Assembly: GCA_016703945.1 (NCBI GenBank)
Contig: JADJBC010000042.1
Location: 1 to 49,388, forward strand
DNA length: 49,388 nucleotides
DNA from: Candidatus Aalborgicola danicus
Lineage (GTDB): Bacteria > Pseudomonadota > Gammaproteobacteria > Burkholderiales > Burkholderiaceae_C
Direction: 5' to 3'
Shown here: piece after piece, positions 12,315-20,588 of the stretch
Numbering within the stretch: position 1 is the stretch's first letter
How the letters are laid out: every line of letters begins with the position of its first letter
Notes under the pieces: generated by a model
The model's input: the letters and a program-made list of their open reading frames with translations, nothing else
Told to the model about the DNA's origin: nothing
The model's database searches: none
Position numbers and translations under genes: made by a program

Positions 12315-13073
12315 ATGAAAAAATCTTGTGTGTCAAGGACGACGGACGTCGCCCAGGACCTTATCCACTTGCGCGTGGATGAAGTTAACCAACTGCTGAT
12401 CGACTACTACGAACGGCGAAGAGAACGGGCGATTGAATTGCTCGGCTTTTTGCAATCGGGCGGGCACGTCAATGCATTTGAAATGTGGGCAGAGCGATAC
12501 ATTGACGGCCTTTTGAACCCAGACTCAGATATTGCTGTTGCGGCAGGTTTGGCTGCCATTCAAGATAATTGTGTTGAACTAAGAGTTGCAGTTGCAGTTG
12601 CATTTTGTGGGCTACCTGAGATCAGCCGAGCGGCGGCTGCGGCGACGCTTCGATATATCTGGACTCTCGAAGGCATGGTTTTAAGAAACTACGAGATAGT
12701 CGGCATCTTTGATGCCGTGAGGGATGCAAGAGACGTGTTGATGAACGAGATGGAAACTGCAACTTTCGAAGCACTTCCAGACGTCGTGGAGATCCATCGC
12801 GGCCAGCTGTTCGAGCATGGCAACAAGGTGGGCGGCAATGCGTGGACTCTGGACCGAAATGTTGCCGAATGGTACTCAGCACCCGCAAAGTCTTTTGGCG
12901 GCAAACAGCATGGATGGGTGCTATCAACTCGCATCCGGAAGACGGCAATCCTCGCAGTGTTTTTGGAGCGCGGCGAGAAGGAAGTTGTCCTCGACGTGGA
13001 CAAAATAAATCCTTTATTGCTGCGCGCTAAGCGGGGTAAGTGCAAACTGTTTCCCGCCCATTTGACGTACTGA
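12315..13073 (+). CDS. Hypothetical protein with an ADP-ribosyltransferase-like C-terminal half
   Basis: A 252-aa protein from ATG 12315 (an in-frame GTG lies at 12309; GGACGAG is upstream). The N-terminal half is helical and unrecognised. The C-terminal half shows an ordered set of motifs like small R-S/T-E ADP-ribosyltransferases: EIHRGQLFEHG (candidate NAD-binding Arg), then GNAWTLDRNVAEWYSA (the aromatic Ser/Thr-Trp-Thr region, as in GxSWTxDxxVAxxFA proteins), then an EKEVVLD acidic segment (candidate catalytic Glu). The base composition is visibly more AT-rich than flanking genes, which suggests transfer. A toxin or phage-defence effector is possible; the enzyme assignment is inference from motifs only. 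Confidence 0.5.
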   Translation: MKKSCVSRTTDVAQDLIHLRVDEVNQLLIDYYERRRERAIELLGFLQSGGHVNAFEMWAERYIDGLLNPDSDIAVAAGLAAIQDNCVELRVAVAVAFCGLPEISRAAAAATLRYIWTLEGMVLRNYEIVGIFDAVRDARDVLMNEMETATFEALPDVVEIHRGQLFEHGNKVGGNAWTLDRNVAEWYSAPAKSFGGKQHGWVLSTRIRKTAILAVFLERGEKEVVLDVDKINPLLLRAKRGKCKLFPAHLTY

Positions 13074-13170
13074 AAATAGAACGCCGCGCTTGGCGCGGTG
13101 GGTTTCAGTTGATTCCTGATGTCGTCTGCTTTCATGCTTTCATAACTGGGGGCAACGGCTGTTTCTCCCA

Positions 13171-13640
13171 TGCGCCGTGCGTTCTCACCTGAGCGGCTCT
13201 TGGCAAAGTCATAAATTACCGCTTTGTCCGTGGTGCACAAGTCACTTGTTCGCCATGCCCATACATACGCCTGATGGGTTTTACCCAAGCCGGGCTGGAG
13301 CGACTTCACTGGGGTCTCATCGCCATGCAGCACCCCTTGGGCGAGCAGATGCTTTGTCATCGCTTGCACCAATGGGAGAAGTCGCACACCACACTGGCCA
13401 ACCCAGCCGCCCATACTGGAGCGGGGGATGAATACGCCTGAGCGCTGGTAGATTTCTTCCTGGCGAAACAGTGGCAGATGGTCATCAAACTTGGCAACAA
13501 TCACCTGGGCCAGTAAACCTGCAGCAGGGATGCCTTTATCAATCACCCGTGCGGGCATGGCTGCAGCCAGGATGGTTTGGCAGCAGACACAGGCGTATTT
13601 GCCAGAAATGTGCAGATGCACAAAGAACTGGGCTGGAACA
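13171..13640 (-). pseudogene. IS66-family transposase (TnpC) fragment
   Basis: The leftward frame encodes part of an IS66 DDE transposase: a Cys pair YACVCCQT, then VIVAKFDDHLPLFRQEEIYQRSGVFIPRSSMGGWV, then VLHGDETPVKSLQPGLGKTHQAYVWAWR, ending about FAKSRSGENARR. Both the N-terminal third and the C-terminal catalytic part are missing, so it is a scar rather than an active element. The open frame continues beyond 13171 into sequence antisense to the ART-like gene, with no family resemblance. Confidence 0.75.
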
Positions 13641-13677
13641 CAGTCAAGTTGCTCGCTGGTTCCCGCCCAAAACCCAC

Positions 13678-13890
13678 ATGCAGCAAGGCAAGCCCGTATT
13701 TGCGCAACCCATGCTGTACCTGCCGCTGAGTACGTTTCGCCGCTGTGTGGCCGATCACAAAGGGGAACACAAGGTCAAGGACTTCTCGTGCCTGGATCAA
13801 TTCTTCGCCATGGCCTTTGCCCAGTTGACTTACCGCGAGTCCTTGCGCGATATCGAGGTCAACCTGCGAGCCCAAGCCAGACGACCGGCT
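13678..13890 (+). pseudogene. IS4-family transposase N-terminal fragment (DUF4372 type)
   Basis: From ATG 13678 the frame reads MQQGKPVFAQPMLYLPLST, then KDFSCLDQFFAMAFAQLTYRESLRDIEVNLRAQARR, the N-terminal domain of a common IS4-family transposase. The similarity stops at about 13890 and the frame closes at 13938, so only about 70 of roughly 380 residues remain. It abuts the IS66 fragment, showing repeated insertion and deletion in this spot. Confidence 0.75.
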
Positions 13891-14107
13891 GCAATCCTGG
13901 CGTGGCTTGACGATGCCAAGCATGCCGGATCATACTGAGCACATTCACCCGCTCGTGGCTGAGGGATTCCGCGATTTCACATAAACTCAAACACGCCCCA
14001 GTGAAGACAACGTATGAGTTGGTGGCACGTCAGTGAACTGGACTTCCCGTGACCTGCCTTTCTTGGCGGTCGGTTTGCGCCCCTCAACTGAAAGGCAGCA
14101 GCTGGCG

Positions 14108-14524
14108 ATGGCACAAACCAATGAACGTCTCGATCGTCTTGTCCTTGAGGCACGACGTAGCGCTGAAAAAAGAGAGCAGGGCTACCGGGCACAGGCGCTG
14201 AAACTGTTTCCTTGGGTCTGCGGACGCTGCGCGCGCACGTTCGATCATGCCAATCTGCAATTACTGGAAGTGCATCACAAGAACAATAACGACCACGACA
14301 ATCGACCTGATGGCAGCAATTGGGAACTGCTCTGCACGTACTGCCACGAAAATGAACATTCGAAGATCAAAGACATGGAGGGGCGCAGCGATAGTGGCAA
14401 TGTAGTGCCAACCACCACCTTCAATCCATTCGCCGATTTGAAGGCGATGCTGGCATCGAAGAAACCACCGCAGCTTCTTCACATATTCATCAAGCAGCTT
14501 CTTCGTGAACCGCTCGGTTTCTGA
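14108..14524 (+). CDS. yajD: YajD-type HNH nuclease family protein
   Basis: A 138-aa protein close to E. coli YajD. It has YRAQALKLFPWVCGRC (first zinc Cys pair), then LLEVHHKNNNDHDNRPDGSNWELLCTYCHENEHSK (His-His and the second Cys pair of the HNH beta-beta-alpha metal fold), and FNPFADLKAML near the end. HNH proteins of this family are small DNA endonuclease-like proteins of unknown cellular role. The start at 14108 (MAQTNERLD) fits the family length better than upstream starts. The last ~20 residues after ASKKP have no counterpart in my recollection of the family, and the stop ends one base before the transposon inverted repeat, so insertion may have altered the C terminus. Confidence 0.75.
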   Translation: MAQTNERLDRLVLEARRSAEKREQGYRAQALKLFPWVCGRCARTFDHANLQLLEVHHKNNNDHDNRPDGSNWELLCTYCHENEHSKIKDMEGRSDSGNVVPTTTFNPFADLKAMLASKKPPQLLHIFIKQLLREPLGF

Positions 14525-14570
14525 CTTGGCTAAATGCGCCCATCCCCCGAAATTCGGACACTTTGTAAAG
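14525..14570 (+). repeat. Left terminal inverted repeat of the Tn3-family element
   Basis: The 46-bp repeat begins CTTGGCTAAATGCGCCCATC and ends CACTTTGTAAAG. It matches the reverse complement of 20526-20571 except at three positions (14531, 14537 and 14553). Similarity stops sharply at 14570 on the inner side. It starts directly after the stop codon of the yajD-like gene. Confidence 0.88.
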
Positions 14571-14626
14571 ATGCGGCAATGCGAAGACTGGCAGACGGCA
14601 CATTCCGCTCTTGGCGTTGCGTGGCG

Positions 14627-16345
14627 TCACGCGCTTGGAGTCCCAAAGGCGTCCCTCATTTGACGGGCCCGCTTGGCCTGATCGGTATGAAGGTAAACCG
14701 ACGTGGTGGACACGGACGCGTGCCGCAGGTTGTCTCTGACGGTTGTCAATTCGGCTCCTCTGGCCAGAGCATGTGTGGCATGGGTGTGCCTCATCCAATG
14801 GGGACTTGCCCGCCGTAGCTTTTCAGCCGTTTTCGGGGACTCTGCCTCAATGACTTCGGCGGTTGCCACGAAGAAACGTTTGGTGACATCCCACAGCCTG
14901 GTGGATGTAATTAGGCTTTGGCCACCTCCGGCCGCCAGATCAGCAATGAGCGGAGTAGATGGTTTCCACAATGCCGACGTGGTGGGCACGCCGCGCTGCG
15001 TCAAGTAATGGTCAAGCGCCACGCGCGCCAGCGGCGGTAGCGCCACCTTGCCCGCTTTGCTGCCTTTACCCACAAGCTTCAACCAGTGGTCGCCCTGGGC
15101 ATCCGTTTCAATCTGCCCCAGAGTCGCACCCACAATCTCACTGGAACGTAGCCCGGTGGCATAAGCGAAGTCCAGCACAAAGCGCAGCCGTTGGGCTGCC
15201 GGCAGTTGCCAGCCGTAAGACCACTCCAGTCCGTTGGCCACGGCACGGATAATGGCCCATTCTCCTTCGGAGAATACGCGCCCTTCGTCAATGGGTGTGC
15301 TGCGGCCGCCACCGCGCACTTTGATGCCGGCAAACGGGTTGGCCAGCACATAACGCTGCTCAATCAGCCAGCGAAACATCGCCCCAATGACGGTCAAGGC
15401 GTAGGCCGTGGAGCGTGGCGAAAGTCCGGCTGCGAACGGCCGCCACTCAGAAGAGAATCTTGTCTGAGGAGGTCCAACCCATCGGCTGCGTGGGGTGGGG
15501 TTGCGCAAGAACCCACGATATGCCGTCGCGTCTTCGGTAGCGAGCGACGACAGCGCGCGCCCGCGTTCAACAATGGCCCACAGAATAAGGCGTTCGGCCT
15601 CCTTGCGATAGGCCCGCTTGGTCGCGCTGGACTCGTGCAGAGCCAGCCAAGCTTGCACGGCCTCGTAGTCGTTGGCGGCACTGAGGGTGCAACTGGACGG
15701 CGGCGCACGAAAGCTGCCGCGCGAACCGTTGAGTTCGTCTGGCACCTCCAACCGTTCCCAGGGGACAATTGTTTGCGTTCTTTCGGCAACCACCAACTCA
15801 CGCGCTCGCTCCGTTAGCTGCGGATGGGCTGCAAAGAAGGCTTCGATTTGGCTTGCCCCTTTTGCCCCCAGTCCAGGAACCACGGTCCACCAGCGCCGCC
15901 GCCGGGGAACACGCACAGTCAGTTGTGCCAGCGTCTTAATGCCTTGCGCATACAAAGCATTGGTCGATCGCGGGGACAACCACAGGCTCACATCATCGGT
16001 GATCCTGGGCACCGGTTCAGGGGCAGCGCGCAGAGCATCGATGGCATGGCCAACAGTCCGCGCATGCTGGATACGTTCACTTTCGGGATGATCAAGTAGG
16101 ACCACCAGATCTGCTCGGTGCCGTTGACGTGCAATGCTGATCAATTGGCGGCGGATTTGCCCAAGCATTCCCCGAGACGACTGACCCGGTACCTTGTGGG
16201 CAGCCAGGTAACGAGCCACTGATTCACGTGACGACAGACCGGCGTACCAACCACGCAGGGCGGCGAGTTCGGCTTCACCGGGGAATGCATCTGGGCGAAC
16301 ATCTTGCCCCAACCCTGGCAAGGGGGACATCGGCAGATTTTTCAT
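14627..16345 (-). CDS. Large tyrosine recombinase of the Tn3-family transposon
   Basis: A 572-aa site-specific tyrosine recombinase. The C-terminal catalytic domain has the Arg (AYATGLRSSEIVGATL), Lys (KLVGKGSKAGKVALPP), His-x-x-Arg (HWMRHTHATHALARG), His (LRHASVSTTS) and nucleophilic Tyr (SVYLHTDQ). The N-terminal ~110 residues (WYAGLSSRESVARYLAAHKV) resemble the extension annotated as DUF3701 in phage-integrase-like proteins. A helix-hairpin-helix-like stretch (TLAQLTVRVPRRRRWWTVVPGLGAKGASQIEAFF) follows, then a core-binding domain. It is the only resolution-type recombinase inside the element and is divergent from tnpA across a 188-bp gap, so I infer it resolves cointegrates as TnpI or TnpS do. 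It is much longer than those. Confidence 0.82.
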   Translation of the reverse strand: MKNLPMSPLPGLGQDVRPDAFPGEAELAALRGWYAGLSSRESVARYLAAHKVPGQSSRGMLGQIRRQLISIARQRHRADLVVLLDHPESERIQHARTVGHAIDALRAAPEPVPRITDDVSLWLSPRSTNALYAQGIKTLAQLTVRVPRRRRWWTVVPGLGAKGASQIEAFFAAHPQLTERARELVVAERTQTIVPWERLEVPDELNGSRGSFRAPPSSCTLSAANDYEAVQAWLALHESSATKRAYRKEAERLILWAIVERGRALSSLATEDATAYRGFLRNPTPRSRWVGPPQTRFSSEWRPFAAGLSPRSTAYALTVIGAMFRWLIEQRYVLANPFAGIKVRGGGRSTPIDEGRVFSEGEWAIIRAVANGLEWSYGWQLPAAQRLRFVLDFAYATGLRSSEIVGATLGQIETDAQGDHWLKLVGKGSKAGKVALPPLARVALDHYLTQRGVPTTSALWKPSTPLIADLAAGGGQSLITSTRLWDVTKRFFVATAEVIEAESPKTAEKLRRASPHWMRHTHATHALARGAELTTVRDNLRHASVSTTSVYLHTDQAKRARQMRDAFGTPSA

Positions 16346-16370
16346 GGATGCCAGTTCGTGTGTTGCAAAT

Positions 16371-16403
16371 ACTCAAAGTGATAATAATGCTTATCGTATG
16401 AGT
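16371..16403. promoter_or_regulatory. Putative Xer/dif-like resolution site
   Basis: GATAA (16380-16384), a 6-bp spacer TAATGC, and TTATC (16391-16395) are extended by ACTCA on the left and TGAGT on the right, giving imperfect 13-14 bp arms. The 5-6-5 core resembles the Xer/dif pattern ATAA-N6-TTAT. It lies 26 bp upstream of the recombinase start, where TnpI- and TnpS-type systems have their recombination sites. Not tested. Confidence 0.5.
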
Positions 16404-16474
16404 AACTAGAATCTGCCACTTATTGGCGCTCAGAGCAAGCGTAAATTTCATCTATTTGGGTGCTGCTGAGCCAC

Positions 16475-16498
16475 GCATTGGGCCCCATTGACCAATGC
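16475..16498. promoter_or_regulatory. Inverted repeat upstream of tnpA
   Basis: GCATTGG (16475-16481) and CCAATGC (16492-16498) form perfect 7-bp arms around 10 bp, 36 bp before the tnpA start. It could be an operator for tnpA or an accessory recombinase-binding element of the resolution region. Confidence 0.4.
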
Positions 16499-16533
16499 AT
16501 TTCCCTGCGCACCCGCATCTCTAACGCCCGCGC

Positions 16534-19500
16534 ATGTCCCCAATTGATTCACACCGCCTCAGCATCCTCTCCAAATCCGAAATCCACGCGCTGTATGCAA
16601 TGCCGGCCTTCAACGATGCCGACCGGGAGCACTTCTTTGACATGAGTCCATCGGAAGCGGCATCCGCGCAAACCAGGACACAGGGCTTGGGAGTCTTCCA
16701 GACGCTAGAGCTGGGGTACTTCAAAGCCAAGCGGCAATTCTTCAATTTTCAAACCATCGACGTGCAAGCTGACTTGCACCATATCGCACATCGGCACTTT
16801 TGGGGCATTGACACGAAAGACCTGCGCCTGCCCGTCGCAAAGACACGCGCCAGAATTCAGCAAGCCATCCTTGAACTCTGCGCCTACCGGGCGTTTGACG
16901 CCAGCGCCTCGGCAGAGTTGACCAACAGGCTGCTGCGTATGGCGGCAATATCAACCCACCCCGTCTACCTGCTGCGCGAAGCACTACAGCATCTTGAAAG
17001 CCACCGCGTCGTGGCCCCCAGCTACAGCACGTTGCAAGACCTTATTGGCGCGGTGCTGGAGCGCGAAAGCCTGCGCGTCACTCGGATCATGGATGAGCAC
17101 ATGCCAGCGGATGTCAAAAAAACCTTGGACGATTTGTTGCAGGGGGAGGATGGCGACATGCTCACTTTCAGTGCCATCAAGCGAGAACCCAAGAGCTTCA
17201 GCGTCAAGGAGCTAAGCCATGAGGTGCAGCGACGCCAGTTCTTCGCCCCGGCACACGAATTTGCGCTCACCTTTGTGCCGCTTGCCGGTGTTTCAAGTGA
17301 GAGTATCAAGTACTACGCCTCGCTGGTCCAGTTCTACACACGGTACAAATTGCGTCGTATGGCATCAACCAGCGCCCGACTGTACTTGTTGTGTTTTTGC
17401 TTCCACCGGTTGCGCCAGATCAACGACAACCTGATTGAGGCATTCATTCATCTGGTCGGTCAATTTGACAAGCAGGCCAAGGCCGCGGCAAATGAGGCCA
17501 TGCAGATGACGATTTCGCAGGCCAATACCAACCTGTTGGCAGCCGGTGAGGTCCTGAGCCTATTTGTGGATGAGTCCATTGCGGATGATTGCCCATTTTC
17601 CGCAGTCAAGGCGCGCGCCTTTGAATTGCTTGATCCCACGGCATTTCCGGCCGTTGCCAATTACCTGCGCAACATTGCCTTTGACAGAGCAGCCTTCGAA
17701 TGGGCTTACTTTGCCAAGCTGTCGATGACCATCAAGCGCAACCTGCGCCATCTTTTTAAGGAACTCGATTTTGCAGGCCGCGTCGACGAGGCACCCTTGA
17801 TGGGCGCCATCACCGTCATGCAAGAACTCTTGCGACAAAGCAAATCTCTTCGCCAGGCAGATGCCGCGAAGTTCCCCGAGGCCGTCATACCCCAGGCGCT
17901 CAAAAAGCACATTTTTGTTGAAACCATTGTGGACGGGACGAAGCACAAGGCTTTGGATGTCGACCGCTACGAGTTTTTGGTGTACCGGCTACTGCGCAAC
18001 GCACTGGAGTCCGGGGACTTGTATGTCAACCACAGCAATGAATTCCGTCAGTTTGAAGATGACCTGATCAGCGACGCCCGTTGGGCGCACAAAGACGCTG
18101 TGTTGGCAGAAATCGCTCAGCCCTTTCTGCTGGCGCCCATTGAAGAAACCTTGGCCGCATTGCGCACCAAGCTCGAAGCGCGGTTCGTCGAGGTCAATGA
18201 GCGCGTGGCCACCTGCGTCAATGCGAACATCAAGGTTGTCGGTCAAGGCGAGAAGAAGCGGTGGTCCCTGATATACCCGACGGCTCCGGAGACCGGCAAT
18301 AGCCCGTTTTACAACCAGATCCCTGGTATTGGCATTGCAAATCTGTTGCGCTTCGTGAACGGGGAGACCCATTTCCTGGATGCCTTTGAGCATGTGCTGA
18401 ATCGCGGTGTCAAGCACGCGCCGGACCTGCGCGATATCCTGGCCTGCGTCGTGGCGTTCGGCACCAACATGGGGTTGGGCAAGATGGCGGAGGTTTCTGG
18501 CTTGAGTCATGCGGCCCTGATTGCAACGGCGCGCAGCTACTTGCGGCCAGAAACGGTGCACGCTGCCAATGACGCGATCAGCAATGCCACCGCCATGCTG
18601 CCAACCTTCAAGCTCTTCAACATCCGCGAGGCGCTGCATTCCAGCAGCGATGGCCAGCGTTTCGAGACCCAGATCAACACATTCAATGCCCGACATGCGC
18701 CAAAGTATTTCGGCCTGGACAAGGGTGTTAGCGCCTGCACGGTGGTTGCCAACCATGTGCCCATCAACGCCCGGATCATTGGTACCCACGAACACGAAAG
18801 CCACTTCGTGTTCGATTTGCTGTACAACAACACGTCGGACATCAAACCCACGCGCCACTCGACCGATACGCATGGCACCAACCAGGTCAACTATCTGTGC
18901 CTTTTTGCCCATGGCTACAGTTTTGCTCCGCGCTACAAGACGGTGCAGAAGAAAACCGCATCCCTGGTCGGCTTCAACCTGCCAAGCCATTACCCGGCCG
19001 ACATGCTGATTCGACCGACCAGCAAGGCCAACGAGGATCTGATCGTCAGCGAGTGGCCCAATGTCCAACGACATCTTGGCATCCCTTGCGCAAAAGGACA
19101 CGACGCAGGCCACCATCGTGCGCAAACTCAGTAGCTACGCCCGGCAAAACAACACCAAAAAGGCCCTGTGGGAGTTGGACAACATCCTTCGCACCATCTA
19201 CATTCTGGACTTCATTGACGATCTGGAGTTGCGCCAGAGTGTGCAAAAGGCGCTCAACCGGGGTGAGGCCTACCACCGGTTCCGCCGCGCGGTGGCCTAC
19301 GTCAATGGTGGCAAATTCAAGGTCCAGACGGAAACCGAGCAGCAGGTCTGGAATGACTGTGCGCGGCTGATTACCAACGCGGTCATTTACTACAACACGG
19401 CGCTGCTGTCCAAGGTGTACGAACAGAAGGTGGCCGCCGGGGATCTGGACGCCATGGCATTCATCCAGGGCATGTCGCCGGTGGCGTGGCAACACGTGAA

Positions 19501-19630
19501 CATGTTCGGGTCGTTCGAGTTCAGCGACGAAGATCCGGACATTGACCTGGAGGCGCTGGCTGCACAATATGCCGATGCGGTGTTCTGGAGCAACGCCACG
19601 CAACCTGGGCAAGGGGATCTCTTTGATTGA
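16534..19630 (+). pseudogene. tnpA: Tn3-family transposase, one frame break separating the catalytic residues
   Basis: About 1,030 aa in total. The N terminus (LSKSEIHALYAMPAFNDADREHFFDMS) and the C-terminal DDE domain (FGTNMGLGKMAEVSGLSH, the Asp in HSTDTHGTNQVNYLCLFAHGYSF, and LNRGEAYHRFRRAVAY with the catalytic Glu) are those of Tn3 transposases. The frame breaks near 19066: in-frame SEWPNVQR runs on to a stop at 19134, and the ILASLAQKDTTQATIVRKLSSY continuation is in the next frame up to 19630. Removing one A in CAACGACATC restores the expected VQRILASLAQK. As read, the glutamate is lost from the main product. A sequencing error is as likely as inactivation. Confidence 0.9.
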
Positions 19631-19738
19631 ATGCCCATCCGGCCGGCAAAGGGATATTTGCCTCCAATGGCCGATAAATTGGCGTGGCCAGCGTTGTTGT
19701 TGACCCGTTTGAGCGCTGCTCGATGATTTAACCTGGCC

Positions 19739-19767
19739 TTGCAATTGGTATCACCTGGTGCTACACT
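19739..19767 (+). promoter_or_regulatory. Promoter and operator of the toxin-antitoxin pair
   Basis: TTGCAA (19739-19744) and TACACT (19762-19767) are spaced by 17 bp. The interval holds a 17-bp near-palindrome (19748-19764): GTA-N-CACC-T-GGTG-N-TAC. The toxin ATG is at 19773, about where transcription would begin, so the message may be leaderless. An Xre antitoxin binding this dyad would block the promoter. Confidence 0.55.
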
Positions 19768-19772
19768 TAGTC

Positions 19773-20162
19773 ATGCCAGCCAATGAGTCGAATCGCACCT
19801 TCAAGACCGCCAGATTCTCCAAAGATGCAAAGAAGGCCAAGATCAAGGACGTTGAACTTTGTGTGGCCATCCAACAGGTTCTGTTGGGTCAGGTCGATGA
19901 CCTGGGTGGTGGCGTTTTCAAGAAAAGACTCAATAACAACCTGCACCGGTCAATCATTTTGGCCAAGGGCGGAGAATATTGGATCTACGAGTACTTGTTT
20001 GCCAAGAAGGACCGGAAAAATATCGAGAACGATGAGTTACTTGCTTTTCGCCTGCTGGCCTATAGCTATGCGGGCCTGACAGAGCACCAGGTTGGGCAGC
20101 TACTTGTTAACGGAGATTTTGTGGAGATTTGCCATGACGACAAAACAGAAATTCAAGAGTGA
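19773..20162 (+). CDS. RelE-like toxin of a type II toxin-antitoxin pair
   Basis: A 129-aa basic protein with the RelE-like fold pattern: TFKTARFSKDAKKAKI near the start, GGGVFKKRLNNNLHRSIILAKGGEYWIYEYLFAKKDR in the centre (beta strands with Arg/Lys residues), and a C-terminal LLAYSYAGLTEHQVGQLL. Toxins of this group are ribosome-dependent mRNA interferases. The gene lies inside the transposon, immediately upstream of and overlapping an Xre-type antitoxin by 29 bp. The toxin-first order is like HigBA. Toxin-antitoxin passengers are a known integral part of several Tn3-family transposition modules. Confidence 0.8.
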   Translation: MPANESNRTFKTARFSKDAKKAKIKDVELCVAIQQVLLGQVDDLGGGVFKKRLNNNLHRSIILAKGGEYWIYEYLFAKKDRKNIENDELLAFRLLAYSYAGLTEHQVGQLLVNGDFVEICHDDKTEIQE

Positions 20163-20457
20163 TGCCTTTGCCGCAATCCATGCCTCCGCTGCTGCGCTGC
20201 GAAAGGTCGGCGCCATCGACCAAACGACCATGCGCCAGTTTGATGAAACATGTTTGACCATGCCAAAAACTCTGGCCCCAACCCAGATCAAAAGAATCCG
20301 CGAGCAAGCGCATGTCAGCCAGCCGGTTTTTGCAAGATACCTCAACACTAGCGAATCCACGGTTCAAAAGTGGGAGGCTGGCAGCAAACAACCCAGCGGC
20401 ATGGCGCTCAAGTTGTTGGCGGTAGTTCAGAAACACGGACTGGACGTGCTGGCGTAA
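20134..20457 (+). CDS. Xre-family antitoxin
   Basis: A 107-aa protein from ATG 20134 (GGAG upstream). A C-terminal helix-turn-helix occupies residues about 45-100: TQIKRIREQAHVSQPVFARYLNTSESTVQKWEAGSKQPSG, the Cro/Xre pattern typical of HigA/NadS-like antitoxins. The N-terminal arm probably wraps the toxin. It starts within the toxin gene and is its presumed antidote and autorepressor, acting on the dyad at 19748-19764. Confidence 0.85.
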   Translation: MTTKQKFKSDAFAAIHASAAALRKVGAIDQTTMRQFDETCLTMPKTLAPTQIKRIREQAHVSQPVFARYLNTSESTVQKWEAGSKQPSGMALKLLAVVQKHGLDVLA

Positions 20458-20525
20458 ATTCTGGGTGGCTGCAGCGGGGCGACAGCACTGCCACTGGGGG
20501 TCCAAGCTCTTTCGGAGGCATTGAA

Positions 20526-20571
20526 CTTTACAAAGTGTCCGATTTTCGGGGGATGGGCACATTTTGCCAAG
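20526..20571 (-). repeat. Right terminal inverted repeat of the Tn3-family element
   Basis: This is the mirror of 14525-14570 with three mismatches; read inward from 20571 it starts CTTGGCAAAATGTGCCCATC. It lies 68 bp after the antitoxin stop. The base after it begins unrelated sequence leading to a small gene. Confidence 0.88.
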
Positions 20572-20588
20572 ATGGCGAGCATTGGCCA

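Larger units (their letters stand above)
14525..20571. mobile_element. Tn3-family transposon (6,047 bp) with tyrosine recombinase and toxin-antitoxin
   Basis: Two 46-bp inverted repeats (14525-14570 and 20526-20571, 3 mismatches) enclose an outward-compact set: a tyrosine recombinase, a recombination-site-like region, tnpA and a RelE/Xre-type toxin-antitoxin pair. The genes fill the element to within 55-70 bp of the ends. Tn3-family elements usually carry 38-48 bp repeats, a transposase of about 1,000 aa and a resolution system, all met here. The inner part of the repeat, TTCGGACACTTTGTAAAG, is reminiscent of Tn501/Tn21 ends. I could not find a 5-bp target duplication beside the repeats, so the flanks may have rearranged. 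Confidence 0.85.

Noticed and set aside
12689..13170. Long leftward frame continuing from the IS66 fragment
   Set aside because: Similarity to IS66 ends near 13171; the rest is antisense to the ART-like gene, which has better coding character.
17989..19125. 378-codon leftward frame antisense to tnpA
   Set aside because: The plus strand clearly encodes the transposase; the antisense frame has no family resemblance.
19060..19134. Programmed frameshift in tnpA
   Set aside because: No slippery heptamer or downstream structure is evident, and Tn3 transposases are not known to use one; a one-base error explains it.
14520..20576. Five-base target duplication beside the 46-bp repeats
   Set aside because: TCTGA precedes the left repeat and ATGGC follows the right; shifting the boundaries inward by one to seven bases also gives no match.
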